A stretch of 64,000 bases of DNA. Source: PALSA-505 sp963699015 (lineage in GTDB: Bacteria > Actinomycetota > Actinomycetes > Streptosporangiales > Streptosporangiaceae). The translations under genes and the position numbers were made by a program. Each line of letters starts with the position of its first letter. Within the stretch, counting starts at the first letter, position 1. The stretch covers positions 38,415 through 102,414 of the forward strand of contig CAVOSX010000007.1 in the NCBI GenBank assembly GCA_963699015.1, written 5' to 3'. Below, one piece after another: positions 45,728 through 54,517 of this stretch. The notes under the pieces were generated by a model. That model searched no databases. It had not been told where the DNA came from and saw only the letters and a list, made by a program, of their open reading frames with translations.

Positions 45728-45901
45728 ATGATCACCCTTCTTGCCGCCATCACCGCCGCGGTCGCCGCAGGCGCGTGGCTCAGGTGGGCCGTCGTCCCCG
45801 TCAAGATCGCGTATACGGCAGGACGGCAGGTCGAGCGGCAGTGCGCCCGGCTGCGGGCCGGCACGGCGGGGCATCTCCTCCCGCCCGGGGACGGCCGCTG
45901 A
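45728..45901 (+). CDS. small membrane protein (57 aa)
   Basis: A short frame, unrecognised: MITLLAAITAAVAAGAWLRW forms one hydrophobic N-terminal helix, followed by VKIAYTAGRQVERQCARLR and a Gly-rich end. aaggaag at 45709-45715 could serve as ribosome site, though the spacing to ATG 45728 is long. It is divergent from the thiamine operon, with the riboswitch promoter region between. Plausible but unproven. Confidence 0.4.
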   Translation: MITLLAAITAAVAAGAWLRWAVVPVKIAYTAGRQVERQCARLRAGTAGHLLPPGDGR

Positions 45902-46331
45902 CCCTTCGTGGCGGCGCCAGGTTTGCTGGCGGATGCTGTGAGCATCGTCGAAGCCAGCGCCGCGTACCTCGCCGCGTGCGGGCCGCCTCCGGGAGCCGCC
46001 GCCCGGGATGCCCGCGCTGCTGACCTGCCGGCCGGGATCAACCCGTATATTCACCGGACTCGGCGGTGAAACTATTGAGCATAAGATAACAGGAGGGACA
46101 TTCCGCGCAAATGGGAACTATGCCCTCGCCAACTTGATTTGGCGCTGACTCGCTGCGTAGCCTGACGGCGGACAGAAGCATATCTTCAAGTTCGGCAGCT
46201 GTACCATATGATCGTCGTAGCGACAAGATCTGCTGAAGTCCGGCCGGGCCGCCCAAGCCTCGCCGGGACCAGGCTGGCTTCGGGGCGTTCTTATACGTGG
46301 AATGCTCGCGCGATGGTGCTGCGATGACCCC
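45902..46331. other. 430-bp gap with visibly lower GC
   Basis: No convincing gene. The middle part (about 46045-46240) is much richer in A/T than the rest of the window. It holds a good ribosome-site-like caggaggg at 46089, but no ORF of more than a few codons with a normal start follows. A minus-strand frame from 46256 has only a TTG start. The gap lies between the small membrane gene and the end of the secreted-protein gene. Confidence 0.5.
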
Positions 46332-47489
46332 TTACCTTCCAGGCCGGGCCAGCGGCCCGGTCTGGACATCGGGTGAACCCGGGCCCGCGCCAGGCGGGAG
46401 GAAGAATGCCGGCCGGCCGAAAGCCACGCCCACCGTGACCGGATTGGTCACAGTAATGTCCGGACGAGCGGCGACCGCCTGTACGATCCGTTTCCAGTCA
46501 TTGTAGCAATAGCGCTCGTTGTCGTTGGTCCAGTGCAGCTGCGGATTGCGTGACCTGCAGTCCCACCGCGTCGTATTATGCAAGTACGCTGGATTGGTTC
46601 CCTTGACCAGGACGTATGACTGGAATGTGAGCCACTGGCCCGGCCCGAGTGCCTTGATACTAGCGATGACCTTGCTCGGCACCACGTAGTGCGGGAGTTT
46701 CCCGGTGGGGGAGCCGGGGGTGACGTTGTGGCACGGCTGGCCCCGCACGTGGCACGACCCGCCGTTGAGCGAGATGGTGTGCTGCCAGTAAGGCGGGGTC
46801 TTTCCGGCCGATGCCGGAGTAATCCCGTCGTCGCCGTACAGCCGGCCCCAGTCGAAGCACGTAGCCGCGTCTTTGGCCTGCACCGTCGTCGGCACCTGGC
46901 CCGCTCCGGGGTAGGCAATGATCCCGTGCCCTCCAGGCAGACCGTGCAGGTCAATGCTCTGGGCTGAGCCGCAGGTCTCGGCGTATGCCTGCGCCGGCGA
47001 GAGATGGTTCAGTTTCCTGACCGGATAGGTCGCGGTAGCCGACCCGAACGACCAGCCATAGTTATGCGCGAGCTTCGTCGCATCGGCCCATGAGGTGCTC
47101 AGCGAGTCGCCGTAGTGGACGCACAGAGGGTCCGTCTGCTTCATGTTGCCGGTTTCCAGCGTGCCCGTGGCCGACATTCCCAGCGACTGGAGGTACGGTG
47201 CGACTGTCGTGTCGATCTGTGCGATTCCGCTGTTCTCAGGCGTGCAATTGTCAGCCGCGGTCATTTCCGTGCGTGAGAAAAGCATTGTCACATATGGCCC
47301 GGGGATCGCCCGATTCTTCGGCGCAGTCAGGCCTGCGGATGCGGCCATGCTGGTCAGGCGCATCGTGTGGCCGGGCGAGGTGCTGCCGGTCACGCTGCCC
47401 GCCGCCCAGCTTCCCGAGATTGGACTAGCACCCAAGCTGAGCGCCAATACGAGAATGGCGATAATGCGCGTGCTGGCTAGTCGGTGCAT
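46332..47489 (-). CDS. secreted protein of unknown function, lower GC
   Basis: A 385-residue exported protein. The signal peptide is IIAILVLALSLGASPISGSW. The mature part has paired cysteines (NCTPENSG, CVHYGD, ETCGSAQS, TCFDWGRLYGDD, SCHVRGQPC, DCRSR, RYCYNDW) and a VTMLFSRTEMTAADN start followed by LETG and GWSFGSATATYP. That order is loosely like a divergent polysaccharide-deacetylase barrel, but I cannot assign it. GGAGAGAT precedes the ATG at 47489. Its codon use is clearly less G/C-biased than its neighbours, and it borders a low-GC gap, which suggests acquisition by transfer. Confidence 0.75.
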   Translation of the reverse strand: MHRLASTRIIAILVLALSLGASPISGSWAAGSVTGSTSPGHTMRLTSMAASAGLTAPKNRAIPGPYVTMLFSRTEMTAADNCTPENSGIAQIDTTVAPYLQSLGMSATGTLETGNMKQTDPLCVHYGDSLSTSWADATKLAHNYGWSFGSATATYPVRKLNHLSPAQAYAETCGSAQSIDLHGLPGGHGIIAYPGAGQVPTTVQAKDAATCFDWGRLYGDDGITPASAGKTPPYWQHTISLNGGSCHVRGQPCHNVTPGSPTGKLPHYVVPSKVIASIKALGPGQWLTFQSYVLVKGTNPAYLHNTTRWDCRSRNPQLHWTNDNERYCYNDWKRIVQAVAARPDITVTNPVTVGVAFGRPAFFLPPGAGPGSPDVQTGPLARPGR

Positions 47490-47919
47490 TATCTCTCCGT
47501 GGAGTCAGCAGCTGACAGTGATCACCGACCCGGGCTCGGCCGAGTGGGCTTAATCCTTTCCTGCCTACGGTAGCCCAGCCTACAGAGTTCTGGCCAGAAA
47601 ATGTCAACTGGCTGAGTCGGCGGCGGGCTGATCACACGCCACCGGCGTAACGTTGCGCACCGGCGCGACCCGTGTTTCCGCCTGCAGCGGAGCGATCAAC
47701 GGGGAGTCCGGGCTATCACGCGCCCACCGGCCCGGATTTCCCGGCCCGCGCCGCAAACCGCTCACCTTGGCCTGGGCACGTGCCGGGGAATGCCCCGCCG
47801 TCAGCCGCGCCGATCCCCGGCCCGGCCGGTCCCTGCGATAACTCCGAGGCAGGCACGACGGCCGGCCCTTCGGCATGATTCCAGAGAAAACCGACAATCT
47901 GGCCACTCCGGGAGGACGA
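47490..47919. other. 430-bp divergent intergenic region
   Basis: No gene seen. It carries the promoters of the secreted-protein gene (left) and the TehA-like gene (right). gtcagcagctgac at 47504-47516 is a perfect 13-bp palindrome just upstream of the secreted-protein ATG and may be an operator. Frames on both strands across 47604-47880 look like chance open frames in GC-rich DNA. Confidence 0.45.
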
Positions 47920-48927
47920 ATGTCCGTGCCCAAGATCGTGGAGCAAGACCAGCGGCCGAAGCGGCAAAGGTTCCTGGGTCCGCGGGTTCCGCCGAGTCTG
48001 TTCGCCATCGCCTTGGGCATCGCCGAGCTCGCGCAGGCGTGGCATGCGGCCGTGCCGCTGCTCGGGACTCCGCAGGCGATCCCCGACGGGCTCAGCATCC
48101 TGGACGCCGCCCTCTGGCTGGTCCTGGTCGGCGCGTACCTGGCCCAGGGTCCTCGGATCGTGCTGGCTGACCTCCGTGATCCCGTTCTGTCGCCGTTCGT
48201 TTCGGCTTCCGCCCTCGCAGCGATGCTCCTGGCCGCCACGCTGGCCAAAAACGCCTTTGCGGCCGGGCGCGTACTGGTGATCGTGTTCCTGGCCATCACG
48301 ATAGGCATGGGGGGCTGGCTGACAGGCCAGTGGATGACCGGGAGGATCGAGCCGGATTCGGTGCACGCGGGCTACTTGCTGCCTACTGCCGCAGGCGGAC
48401 TGATCGGCGCGGTCGCCGCTGCCCAGGTCCACCTGCACGCGCTGGCCGAGGCATCGTTCGGGATCGGGGTCATCTCCTGGGTCCTGCTCGGCGCGACGAT
48501 CTTGAACCGGCTGTTCTCCCGGCCCCCGCTACCCTCCGCGCTGGTCCCGACGATGGCGATCGAACTCGGTATACCCGCGGTCGCGGGGTCGGCGTATTTC
48601 GCCGTGGCGGGCCAGAGCGTGAGCTTGATGGCCTCCGTGCTCGGCGGGTACGTGGTTCTCATGGCTGTGGCCCAGGTCCGGCTGATCCCGGTCTACTGCA
48701 GGCTTTCGTTCGCTCCCGGAGTGTGGTCCTTCACCTTCTCCTACGCCGCGGCCGCCGCTTATGCGCTCGTCTGGCTCATGATCAAGAAGCCGCCCGCCGC
48801 CACCGGCTATGCGATCGCGGTCATCGCCCTGCTTACCGTCTTTGTCTCGTGGATCGCCTTCCGCACGGTGGTCCTCGCCGTCCGCGGACAGCTCTTTCCC
48901 GCCTGGCCACCGTTCACCAGGCAGTAG
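47920..48927 (+). CDS. TehA/SLAC1-family transporter
   Basis: A 335-residue protein with ten hydrophobic segments, the layout of the tellurite-resistance/dicarboxylate (TDT, SLAC1) channel family. PSLFAIALGIAELAQAW at the first helix and repeated G/A-rich helix pairs fit. Members pass anions, C4-dicarboxylates or tellurite-related oxyanions. The ATG at 47920 is chosen because ggagg (47911) lies at the right distance; an ATG at 47875 is in frame but lacks one. Substrate not predictable. Confidence 0.85.
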   Translation: MSVPKIVEQDQRPKRQRFLGPRVPPSLFAIALGIAELAQAWHAAVPLLGTPQAIPDGLSILDAALWLVLVGAYLAQGPRIVLADLRDPVLSPFVSASALAAMLLAATLAKNAFAAGRVLVIVFLAITIGMGGWLTGQWMTGRIEPDSVHAGYLLPTAAGGLIGAVAAAQVHLHALAEASFGIGVISWVLLGATILNRLFSRPPLPSALVPTMAIELGIPAVAGSAYFAVAGQSVSLMASVLGGYVVLMAVAQVRLIPVYCRLSFAPGVWSFTFSYAAAAAYALVWLMIKKPPAATGYAIAVIALLTVFVSWIAFRTVVLAVRGQLFPAWPPFTRQ

Positions 48928-49049
48928 ATGCGGCTTCCCTGTCGTGAGTCCATGAGGCTGGCGCTTACTTCGCTGTCTGCTGTGCCTTGCTATGCCGACA
49001 GGCCCTGCTCGCCGGCCTGGCCTGAGCTGGCACGCGGCTTCAGCGCCAT

Positions 49050-49757
49050 TCAGGCGATCGCGACGACGGCGGCCGTCACGGCAGCTGGCAGGACCGGTGC
49101 ATACCGGTGCGCGTGCCTGAGCATCCAGTCGCCGAGGAAGGCGCCGGCGGCCACGGCGGCCACGGTCGCGGTCAGCCGCCGCGCCGAGTGCGCGGTGAGC
49201 GCCCAGGTGGCAAGGCCGCTTGCCAGGTCGAGGTAGGCGGCGGTGAAGGCGGTGGTGGAAATGCCTGGCACGCGCAGCGCGCGGATGGCGTTCGCTTGCA
49301 GGCCCATCGCGAACGCGCTCAGGGCCATCAGGATGTAGGCGAGGCTGGCAGGTGAGGCGGCCGTGACCCAGACAGCCAGGAAGCCGGCCTGCAGGACCAG
49401 CGCGAGCGACACCCGGCGCGGCCAGGCCTGCAAGACATTGTTGTCTGCTGTCTCCTGATCGCCGTCGAATGCTCTGAGTATGGGTATCGCCAGCGCGGCG
49501 CCTGCCGCGAACGCGGCGAGGGAGATGACGACCGTGACCGGGTTCGGGCCGGCGGGCTCGTGGGTGCCAGCGGCACCGATGCCGAGCAGCACGAGGTTTC
49601 CGGTCTGGGCTGCGGTGAAGACCTTGCCGAAGGTCAGGAAGCAGATCGTCTCGTAGATTCCGGTGGCGAACGACAGCCCGACAAGCAGCCAGTCGCGAAC
49701 TGCCAGGTCCGCCTGCGTCGGGTGCGCGGCGGCTCGGTCCGCAGCCTTGTCGTGCAT
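49050..49757 (-). CDS. DUF1275 (YoaK) membrane protein
   Basis: A 235-residue membrane protein. GLSFATGIYETICFLTFGKVFTAAQTGNLV split over the first helix pair contains the TGN signature of DUF1275, and AMGLQANAIRALRVPGISTT is the other family landmark. About six membrane helices. Function unknown in the family. AGGAGGAACC precedes the ATG at 49757. It follows the MFS exporter by 49 bp on the same strand, so the two may form an operon. Confidence 0.9.
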   Translation of the reverse strand: MHDKAADRAAAHPTQADLAVRDWLLVGLSFATGIYETICFLTFGKVFTAAQTGNLVLLGIGAAGTHEPAGPNPVTVVISLAAFAAGAALAIPILRAFDGDQETADNNVLQAWPRRVSLALVLQAGFLAVWVTAASPASLAYILMALSAFAMGLQANAIRALRVPGISTTAFTAAYLDLASGLATWALTAHSARRLTATVAAVAAGAFLGDWMLRHAHRYAPVLPAAVTAAVVAIA

Positions 49758-49806
49758 GGTTCCTCCTGCATCTGTGCGCGGGGTGGCCGGCACCGGGCTT
49801 CGTCGG

Positions 49807-51057
49807 CTACTCCTCTCCGTTGGGGGCGTTCTTGCGGCTGCCTCCGCCGGGCCAGCCGCCGATGGCGACCGCGGCGAGGCAGGCGGCCGCGCCGAGGCCG
49901 AGGGCATACCGCGGGCCGGCCAGGTCGGACAGCGCGCCGATGACTGGTGAGCCGATGGGGGTGCTGCCGACCAGGGCCATCGACCACAAGGCAGTGACCC
50001 GACCGCGGTACTCAGGATCGGAGGCGAGCTGGATAGTGGCGTTGCCCGTGGTCAGGAAGATGACGCTGGCCACGCCGACCAGCACGCACGCGGTGATCGC
50101 GGTCGCCAGCGTGGGAGCCGCCGCCACGAGGCCGACGGCGATCGCGTAGCCGATCGCGGCCTTGATCAGCCGGGCCACTCCCGTGCGGGCCGATCGGGCC
50201 GCGTACAGGCCGCCCGCGACCGCCCCGGCGCCCAGCGCACCTATCAGCCAGCTGTAGGTGGTGCTCGTGCCGTGGAACGTGGTCTCGGCCAGCAGCGGCA
50301 GGCTGACCTCGAACTCGAACGTGAACGTGCCGACCAGCGCCATCATCATCAGCGGGCGGATGATCGCGGGCACGCCGGCGGCGTAGCGCAGGCCCGCGCG
50401 CAGCTGCCCGCGGCCGCGCGGCACCGGCGGGACCGGGTGCAGGCGCCGGGTGTCGAGGCTGAGCAGCGAGACGATGACGAAGCCGAAGCTGGCGGCGTTG
50501 ACCACGAAGCACCAGCCGATGCCGACCGTGCTGACCAGGACCGCCGCGATGGCCGGCCCGATGACCCTGGCGACGTTCACCGTCGTGCTGTTCAGCGTCA
50601 CCGCGTTGCGGACCAGGTCGTGGCCGACCACCTCCTGGACGAACGCCTGCCGCGCCGGGTTGTCTACCGCGCTGAAGATGCCGAACAGCACCGCGAGGAC
50701 GACCACCTGCCACAGCCGGATGTCCCCGGCCAGCACGGCCGCGCCGAGCGCGGCCGAGACCAGGCCGAGGCCTGCCTGCGTGCCCAGCAGCACGCGCCGT
50801 TTGGAGTAGCGGTTGACCAGCAGTCCCGCGTACGGCGACAGCAGCAGGATCGGCGCGTACCTGGCCGCTGTGGTCAGCCCTAGCGCGACGCCGGAGTGCG
50901 TCAGCTGCAGCACGAGCAGGGCCTGCGCGACCGTCTCTACCCAGGTGCCGATCAGGCTCAGCGACTGCCCGGACACATACCGGCGGAAGTTCGGCACCGC
51001 CAGGGCGGCGAACGTTGCCGGATGCGCCGGGGGCACCGCGGGCCGGGAGGCGGTCAT
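49807..51057 (-). CDS. MFS transporter (EntS/DHA3-like)
   Basis: A 416-residue major-facilitator exporter with about 12 helices. FRRYVSGQSLSLIGTWVETV begins helix 1, and NRYSKRRVLLGTQ is the loop 2-3 motif. A second-half FLTTGNATIQLASDPEYRGRV is typical of the EntS/MFS_3 group, which exports siderophores, macrolides or other small molecules. The ATG at 51057 is the first that matches the family start; longer frames upstream are not conserved. The 346-bp gap to the divergent peptidase gene holds no ORF of note. Confidence 0.88.
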   Translation of the reverse strand: MTASRPAVPPAHPATFAALAVPNFRRYVSGQSLSLIGTWVETVAQALLVLQLTHSGVALGLTTAARYAPILLLSPYAGLLVNRYSKRRVLLGTQAGLGLVSAALGAAVLAGDIRLWQVVVLAVLFGIFSAVDNPARQAFVQEVVGHDLVRNAVTLNSTTVNVARVIGPAIAAVLVSTVGIGWCFVVNAASFGFVIVSLLSLDTRRLHPVPPVPRGRGQLRAGLRYAAGVPAIIRPLMMMALVGTFTFEFEVSLPLLAETTFHGTSTTYSWLIGALGAGAVAGGLYAARSARTGVARLIKAAIGYAIAVGLVAAAPTLATAITACVLVGVASVIFLTTGNATIQLASDPEYRGRVTALWSMALVGSTPIGSPVIGALSDLAGPRYALGLGAAACLAAVAIGGWPGGGSRKNAPNGEE

Positions 51058-51365
51058 GTCCGTATTGCGTCTTCCGTTCCGATCAGCTTGCCCATGCCGG
51101 TCACCAGTGGCCTGCCCGCGTGCCGGGTGACTCAGCCGCGGAAACCACGGTCCGTTCGGTAAGAGATTCGTCGTACTCCGACGGATGGTGTGGCACCGTC
51201 TTCGTGCCGGGCTGCGCCTAGCCTCGCGTCCGGCCTGGTGAGCCGGCACCACATAACCGGATGATTTCCGCGGGCTTCATGCGGCTACCGCGACCGGCGC
51301 GGCTGGTGGGTCACCGTCGAGTTAGGGACGCTGACGGAGGCATGGTCGCTCCAGCCGGGCGGAGC

Positions 51366-51371
51366 TAAGGT
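51366..51371 (+). promoter_or_regulatory. -10 box (TAAGGT) of the peptidase gene
   Basis: TAAGGT lies 32 bp before the ATG at 51404, leaving room for a short leader that contains ggaaggag. No convincing -35 was found in the 51058-51365 region. Confidence 0.35.
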
Positions 51372-51403
51372 GGCGGCTACATCCTCCAGGAAGGAGCGGC
51401 GTC

Positions 51404-52288
51404 ATGCGGAGACGACTGTTTACGCGGGCCACGGTGGCAGGCTTCACCGGTTTACTGTGTGCGGCAGGCATCGCGGGTACTGCCGGAATTGCCGGTGCCG
51501 CTACTGGCGCGCCGGCCAGCAGCAGCGTCGGCGTCGCGCTACCTGGCGGTCCGATGGTCGCGGCGCATGCGCCGGGTAACCCGTCGCGGCCCGCGACCAG
51601 CGTTAACTGGTCGGGCTATGCGGCGGCTGCGGCGAAGAAGAAGTTCAATTACGTCCACACCCGGTTCGTGCAGCCGAAGGTCACCTGTACCGGGGCCCCG
51701 GCCCACTTCACGTCGAACTGGTCCGGCCTGGACGGCTTCTCTACTCCGACGGTGGAACAGGACGGCACATTCGCGACTTGCGGCGGCCCAGCGCACATGA
51801 CTCCGCGGTACGTGGCCTGGTATGAGATGTTCCCGGCCGATTCGGTGAATGTCTTCCAGGTCAAGCCCGGTGACCTGATCGACTCGTCGGTCAGGTTCGC
51901 GGCCGGCAAGTTCACCCTCACCATCGCCGATCTCACCAGTGGCAAGAAGGTCACCAAGCGGGCCGCCTGCTCGCAGTGCCAGCGGGCATCGGCCGAGTGG
52001 ATCGTCGAACGGCCCGCGTTGTGCAAGCACAACGGGCCCCATCCGTCCGGCTGCTTTATCGTCCCGCTGGCCGACTTCCACACCACCACGATGCGCCAGG
52101 ACTGGGCGCAGGTCCAAGGTGGCCCGGTCAAGGGGGTCGGGGGGTTCGCGAATGACCGGATCGTCATGGTCAACCCGCTGAAGTCCGGCAGGTCCGTCCC
52201 GCTCGATGGTGTCAGTCCGCTGAGCGGCCCCCGTTTCACCGCGACCTGGAAGCGGGCGGGGACCTTTGTGCCGATCACGCTCGGCTGA
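51404..52288 (+). CDS. secreted G1-family (eqolisin-like) glutamic endopeptidase
   Basis: A 294-residue exported protein with a signal peptide to about residue 33. The mature region begins SVNWSGYAA, the usual start of peptidase G1 enzymes. The catalytic pair is seen as Gln119 in WSGLDGFSTPTVEQDG and Glu198 in ASAEWIVERP. Cysteines at CTGAP/CGGPA and CSQC/CKHNG may form disulfides. G1 peptidases are acid-active and best known in fungi, with bacterial members in acidic-soil taxa. A strong ggaaggag precedes the ATG at 51404. Confidence 0.8.
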   Translation: MRRRLFTRATVAGFTGLLCAAGIAGTAGIAGAATGAPASSSVGVALPGGPMVAAHAPGNPSRPATSVNWSGYAAAAAKKKFNYVHTRFVQPKVTCTGAPAHFTSNWSGLDGFSTPTVEQDGTFATCGGPAHMTPRYVAWYEMFPADSVNVFQVKPGDLIDSSVRFAAGKFTLTIADLTSGKKVTKRAACSQCQRASAEWIVERPALCKHNGPHPSGCFIVPLADFHTTTMRQDWAQVQGGPVKGVGGFANDRIVMVNPLKSGRSVPLDGVSPLSGPRFTATWKRAGTFVPITLG

Positions 52289-52518
52289 CCGCACACGCGG
52301 ATATAGCTGACGATCCTCGGGGTGTGCCCGGGCGGTAGTCTGCCCGGGCACACCCAGCCAGTCCGATCCGTGCCGTCATCTGCAGGCCGCGGCGACCCTT
52401 ACCAGGCGGTGGCTGCTGAAGGTGCCCGGGGATGGGGCTGCGAAGGTGCCCGCAAATATCAGGCTAGTATCACGGTCTCGGAGTGATCTTCATTCCAAAG
52501 CTCTGACCTGGGAAGATA

Positions 52519-52606
52519 TGGTGTCCGAGGGGGGACTTGAACCCCCATGCCCTAAACGGGCACTAGCACCTCAAGCTAGCGCGTCTGCCTATTCCGCCAC
52601 CCGGAC
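52519..52606 (-). tRNA. tRNA-Leu (anticodon GAG)
   Basis: The minus strand reads GTCCGGGTGGCGGAATAGGC at the 5' end. The anticodon arm is CTAGC-TTGAGGT-GCTAG with GAG at 52572-52570. A long variable arm (TGCCCGTTTAGGGCA) follows, as expected for leucine, then a GGGGG-TTCAAGT-CCCCC T arm and the acceptor strand CTCGGAC-A. CCA is encoded at 52521-52519. It reads the CUC codon. Confidence 0.96.
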
Positions 52607-52765
52607 ATAGGCCGGCCTTGGCGGTATCTGCCGGCCGCCTCACGATAGCAAAACTAGCCGATCCGCGCAGGTCCGCTGCCCGCGCAGCGGCCGGGTCCGG
52701 CGCCTCGGACCGTGCCTGGCCGGGCGGCCCGGCCTGGCGGTCCCGGCTCGTGCGACGATGGCCAG

Positions 52766-54099
52766 ATGACCGGAGAAGACCGACCCGCCGCCGCGCCCGG
52801 CTTCCCGACCGCCGAGGACGAGGTCGCCCAGATCTGCTCCCATCTCATCCGCATCGACACGACCAACCGGGAGATAATTCCGGGCCCGGCGAGCGCCAGG
52901 CCGCCGAGTACGTGGCCACGCTCCTGGCCGACGCCGGCATCGAGCCGACCGTGCTCGAATCGAGCCCCAAGCGGACCAGCGTGGTCGCCCGCATCCCCGG
53001 CGAGGACAGCGGGCGGCCGGCGCTGCTCCTGCACGGCCACCTCGACGTCGTGCCGGCCGACGCCGCGGACTGGCAGCGGCACCCCTTCTCCGGCGAACTG
53101 CACGACGGCTGCATATGGGGCCGCGGCGCGGTGGACATGAAGGACATGGACGCGATGATCCTCGCCGTGATCTTGCAGCGGATGCGCGAGGGGCGGCGGC
53201 CGCCGCGCGACGTGGTGCTGGCCTTCCTCGCCGACGAGGAGGCCGGCGGCCGGTACGGCGCGCGCTGGCTGGTCGACAACCACCCCGGCCTGTTCGAGGG
53301 ATGCACCGAGGCGGTCAGCGAGGTCGGCGGGTTCAGCGTCACGCTCGGCGGCCAGCGACTCTACGTGGTGCAGACGGCGGAAAAGGGCATCGCCTGGCTG
53401 CGGCTGACCGCGCGCGGGAGGGCCGGCCACGGCTCGATGCTGAACCAGGACAACGCGGTCACCGAGCTGGCTGAGACCGTGGCCCGGCTCGGCCGTCACG
53501 AGTGGCCAGAACGCCTCATCCCCTCGACCCGCGCATTCCTCGAGGCCGCCTGCTCGGCCCTCGGCATCGATTTTGTCCCGAACGACCTGCGGCAGTCCAT
53601 CAGCAAGCTGGGGCCTATCGCCCGGGTGGTCGGAGCCACGCTGCGGACCACGATCAATCCGACCGTGCTGAAAGCGGGCTACAAGGTCAACGTGGTACCC
53701 CAGACGGCCAGCGCCGAGGTCGACTGCCGTTTCCTGCCAGGGGGCGAAGCGGAATTCCTGGCCGAGGTCGACCGGCTGCTCGGGCCGCACGTCGAGCGTG
53801 AGTTCATCCAGCACGACATCGGGGTGGAGACCACGTTCGACGGCGATCTGTGCGCGGCGATGGTCGGCGCCCTGCAAGCCGAAGAGCCCGGGGCCAGGGC
53901 CGTCCCCTACTGCCTGTCCGGCGGCACCGACGCCAAGTCGTTCAGCAGGCTGGGCATGAGGTGCTTCGGATTCGCCCCGCTCAGGCTCCCGGCGGATCTC
54001 GATTTCAGCGCGATGTTCCACGGCATCGACGAGCGCGTCCCGGTGGACGCGCTGACGTTCGGCGTGCGCGTTCTGGATAAATTCCTCGATCTTTGCTAG
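52766..54099 (+). CDS. M20-family metallopeptidase, frameshifted near the N-terminus
   Basis: A di-zinc amidohydrolase/peptidase. Metal ligands are in LLHGHLDVVP, WGRGAVDMKD and LADEEAGG, and the dimerisation domain has GRAGHGSMLNQDNAV. The first 35 residues (MTGEDRP ... HLIRIDTTNR) lie in one frame and the rest in another. Adding one G to GGG at 52869-52871 joins them as TTNRGDNSGPGERQAAEYVA, the expected sequence. As given, no start serves the catalytic part. GACGAT six bases before the ATG at 52766 is a near-match leaderless box. Its TAG overlaps the stop of the facing DUF5703 gene. Confidence 0.85.
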
Positions 54100-54329
54100 C
54101 GTCCGGGGCCGAGGTCACGCGGGATCAGGGCGACCCGATCGGGCAGCACGGTACGGACCGCGCGAATGATCGGACGCCGCAGCGTTGCCTTCCTGCTGCC
54201 GTCGGGGTTCAGCAGGAGTCTGGCCAGCTCCCAGCGCCCGTACTCGGCATGGTCGGTCAGTATCTGCCTCGCGGCATCGCGGGTGGTCCCGCGGGGCAGG
54301 TAAATCACGAGGTATGAGAACTCGGCCAT
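54096..54329 (-). CDS. DUF5703 family protein
   Basis: A 77-residue actinobacterial protein. YLVIYLPRGTTRDAARQILT and HAEYGRWELARLLLNPDGSR are the family core. The function is unknown; it is probably cytosolic. The ATG at 54329 is chosen because the conserved region starts right after it. CACAAT six bases upstream is close to a leaderless -10 box. Its stop shares the CTAG with the facing M20 peptidase stop. Confidence 0.85.
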   Translation of the reverse strand: MAEFSYLVIYLPRGTTRDAARQILTDHAEYGRWELARLLLNPDGSRKATLRRPIIRAVRTVLPDRVALIPRDLGPGR

Positions 54330-54517
54330 CGGTACATTGTGCGCGATGCCGCCACGGTCTGGCCCCGGTGTCCCGGCCTGCCGTGCCCCGGGCCGGGAAC
54401 ATCGGTGCCGGGTCAGCGAGTTAGGGACATGACGGAGAAGAACGGCATTTGCGCCGTGGGTGGTAGCGTCGCGGACGCGGCGTAGGGCTAACGCCACCAG
54501 ATGTGAGGTAGAACAGC

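Noticed and set aside
46038..46256. Minus-strand small peptide with a Cys-containing end, possibly a RiPP precursor
   Set aside because: Only a TTG start, no ribosome site, and no modification or export genes beside it.
47604..48308. Minus-strand frame opposite the TehA-like gene
   Set aside because: Antisense to a membrane protein with good start and ribosome site; no domain of its own.
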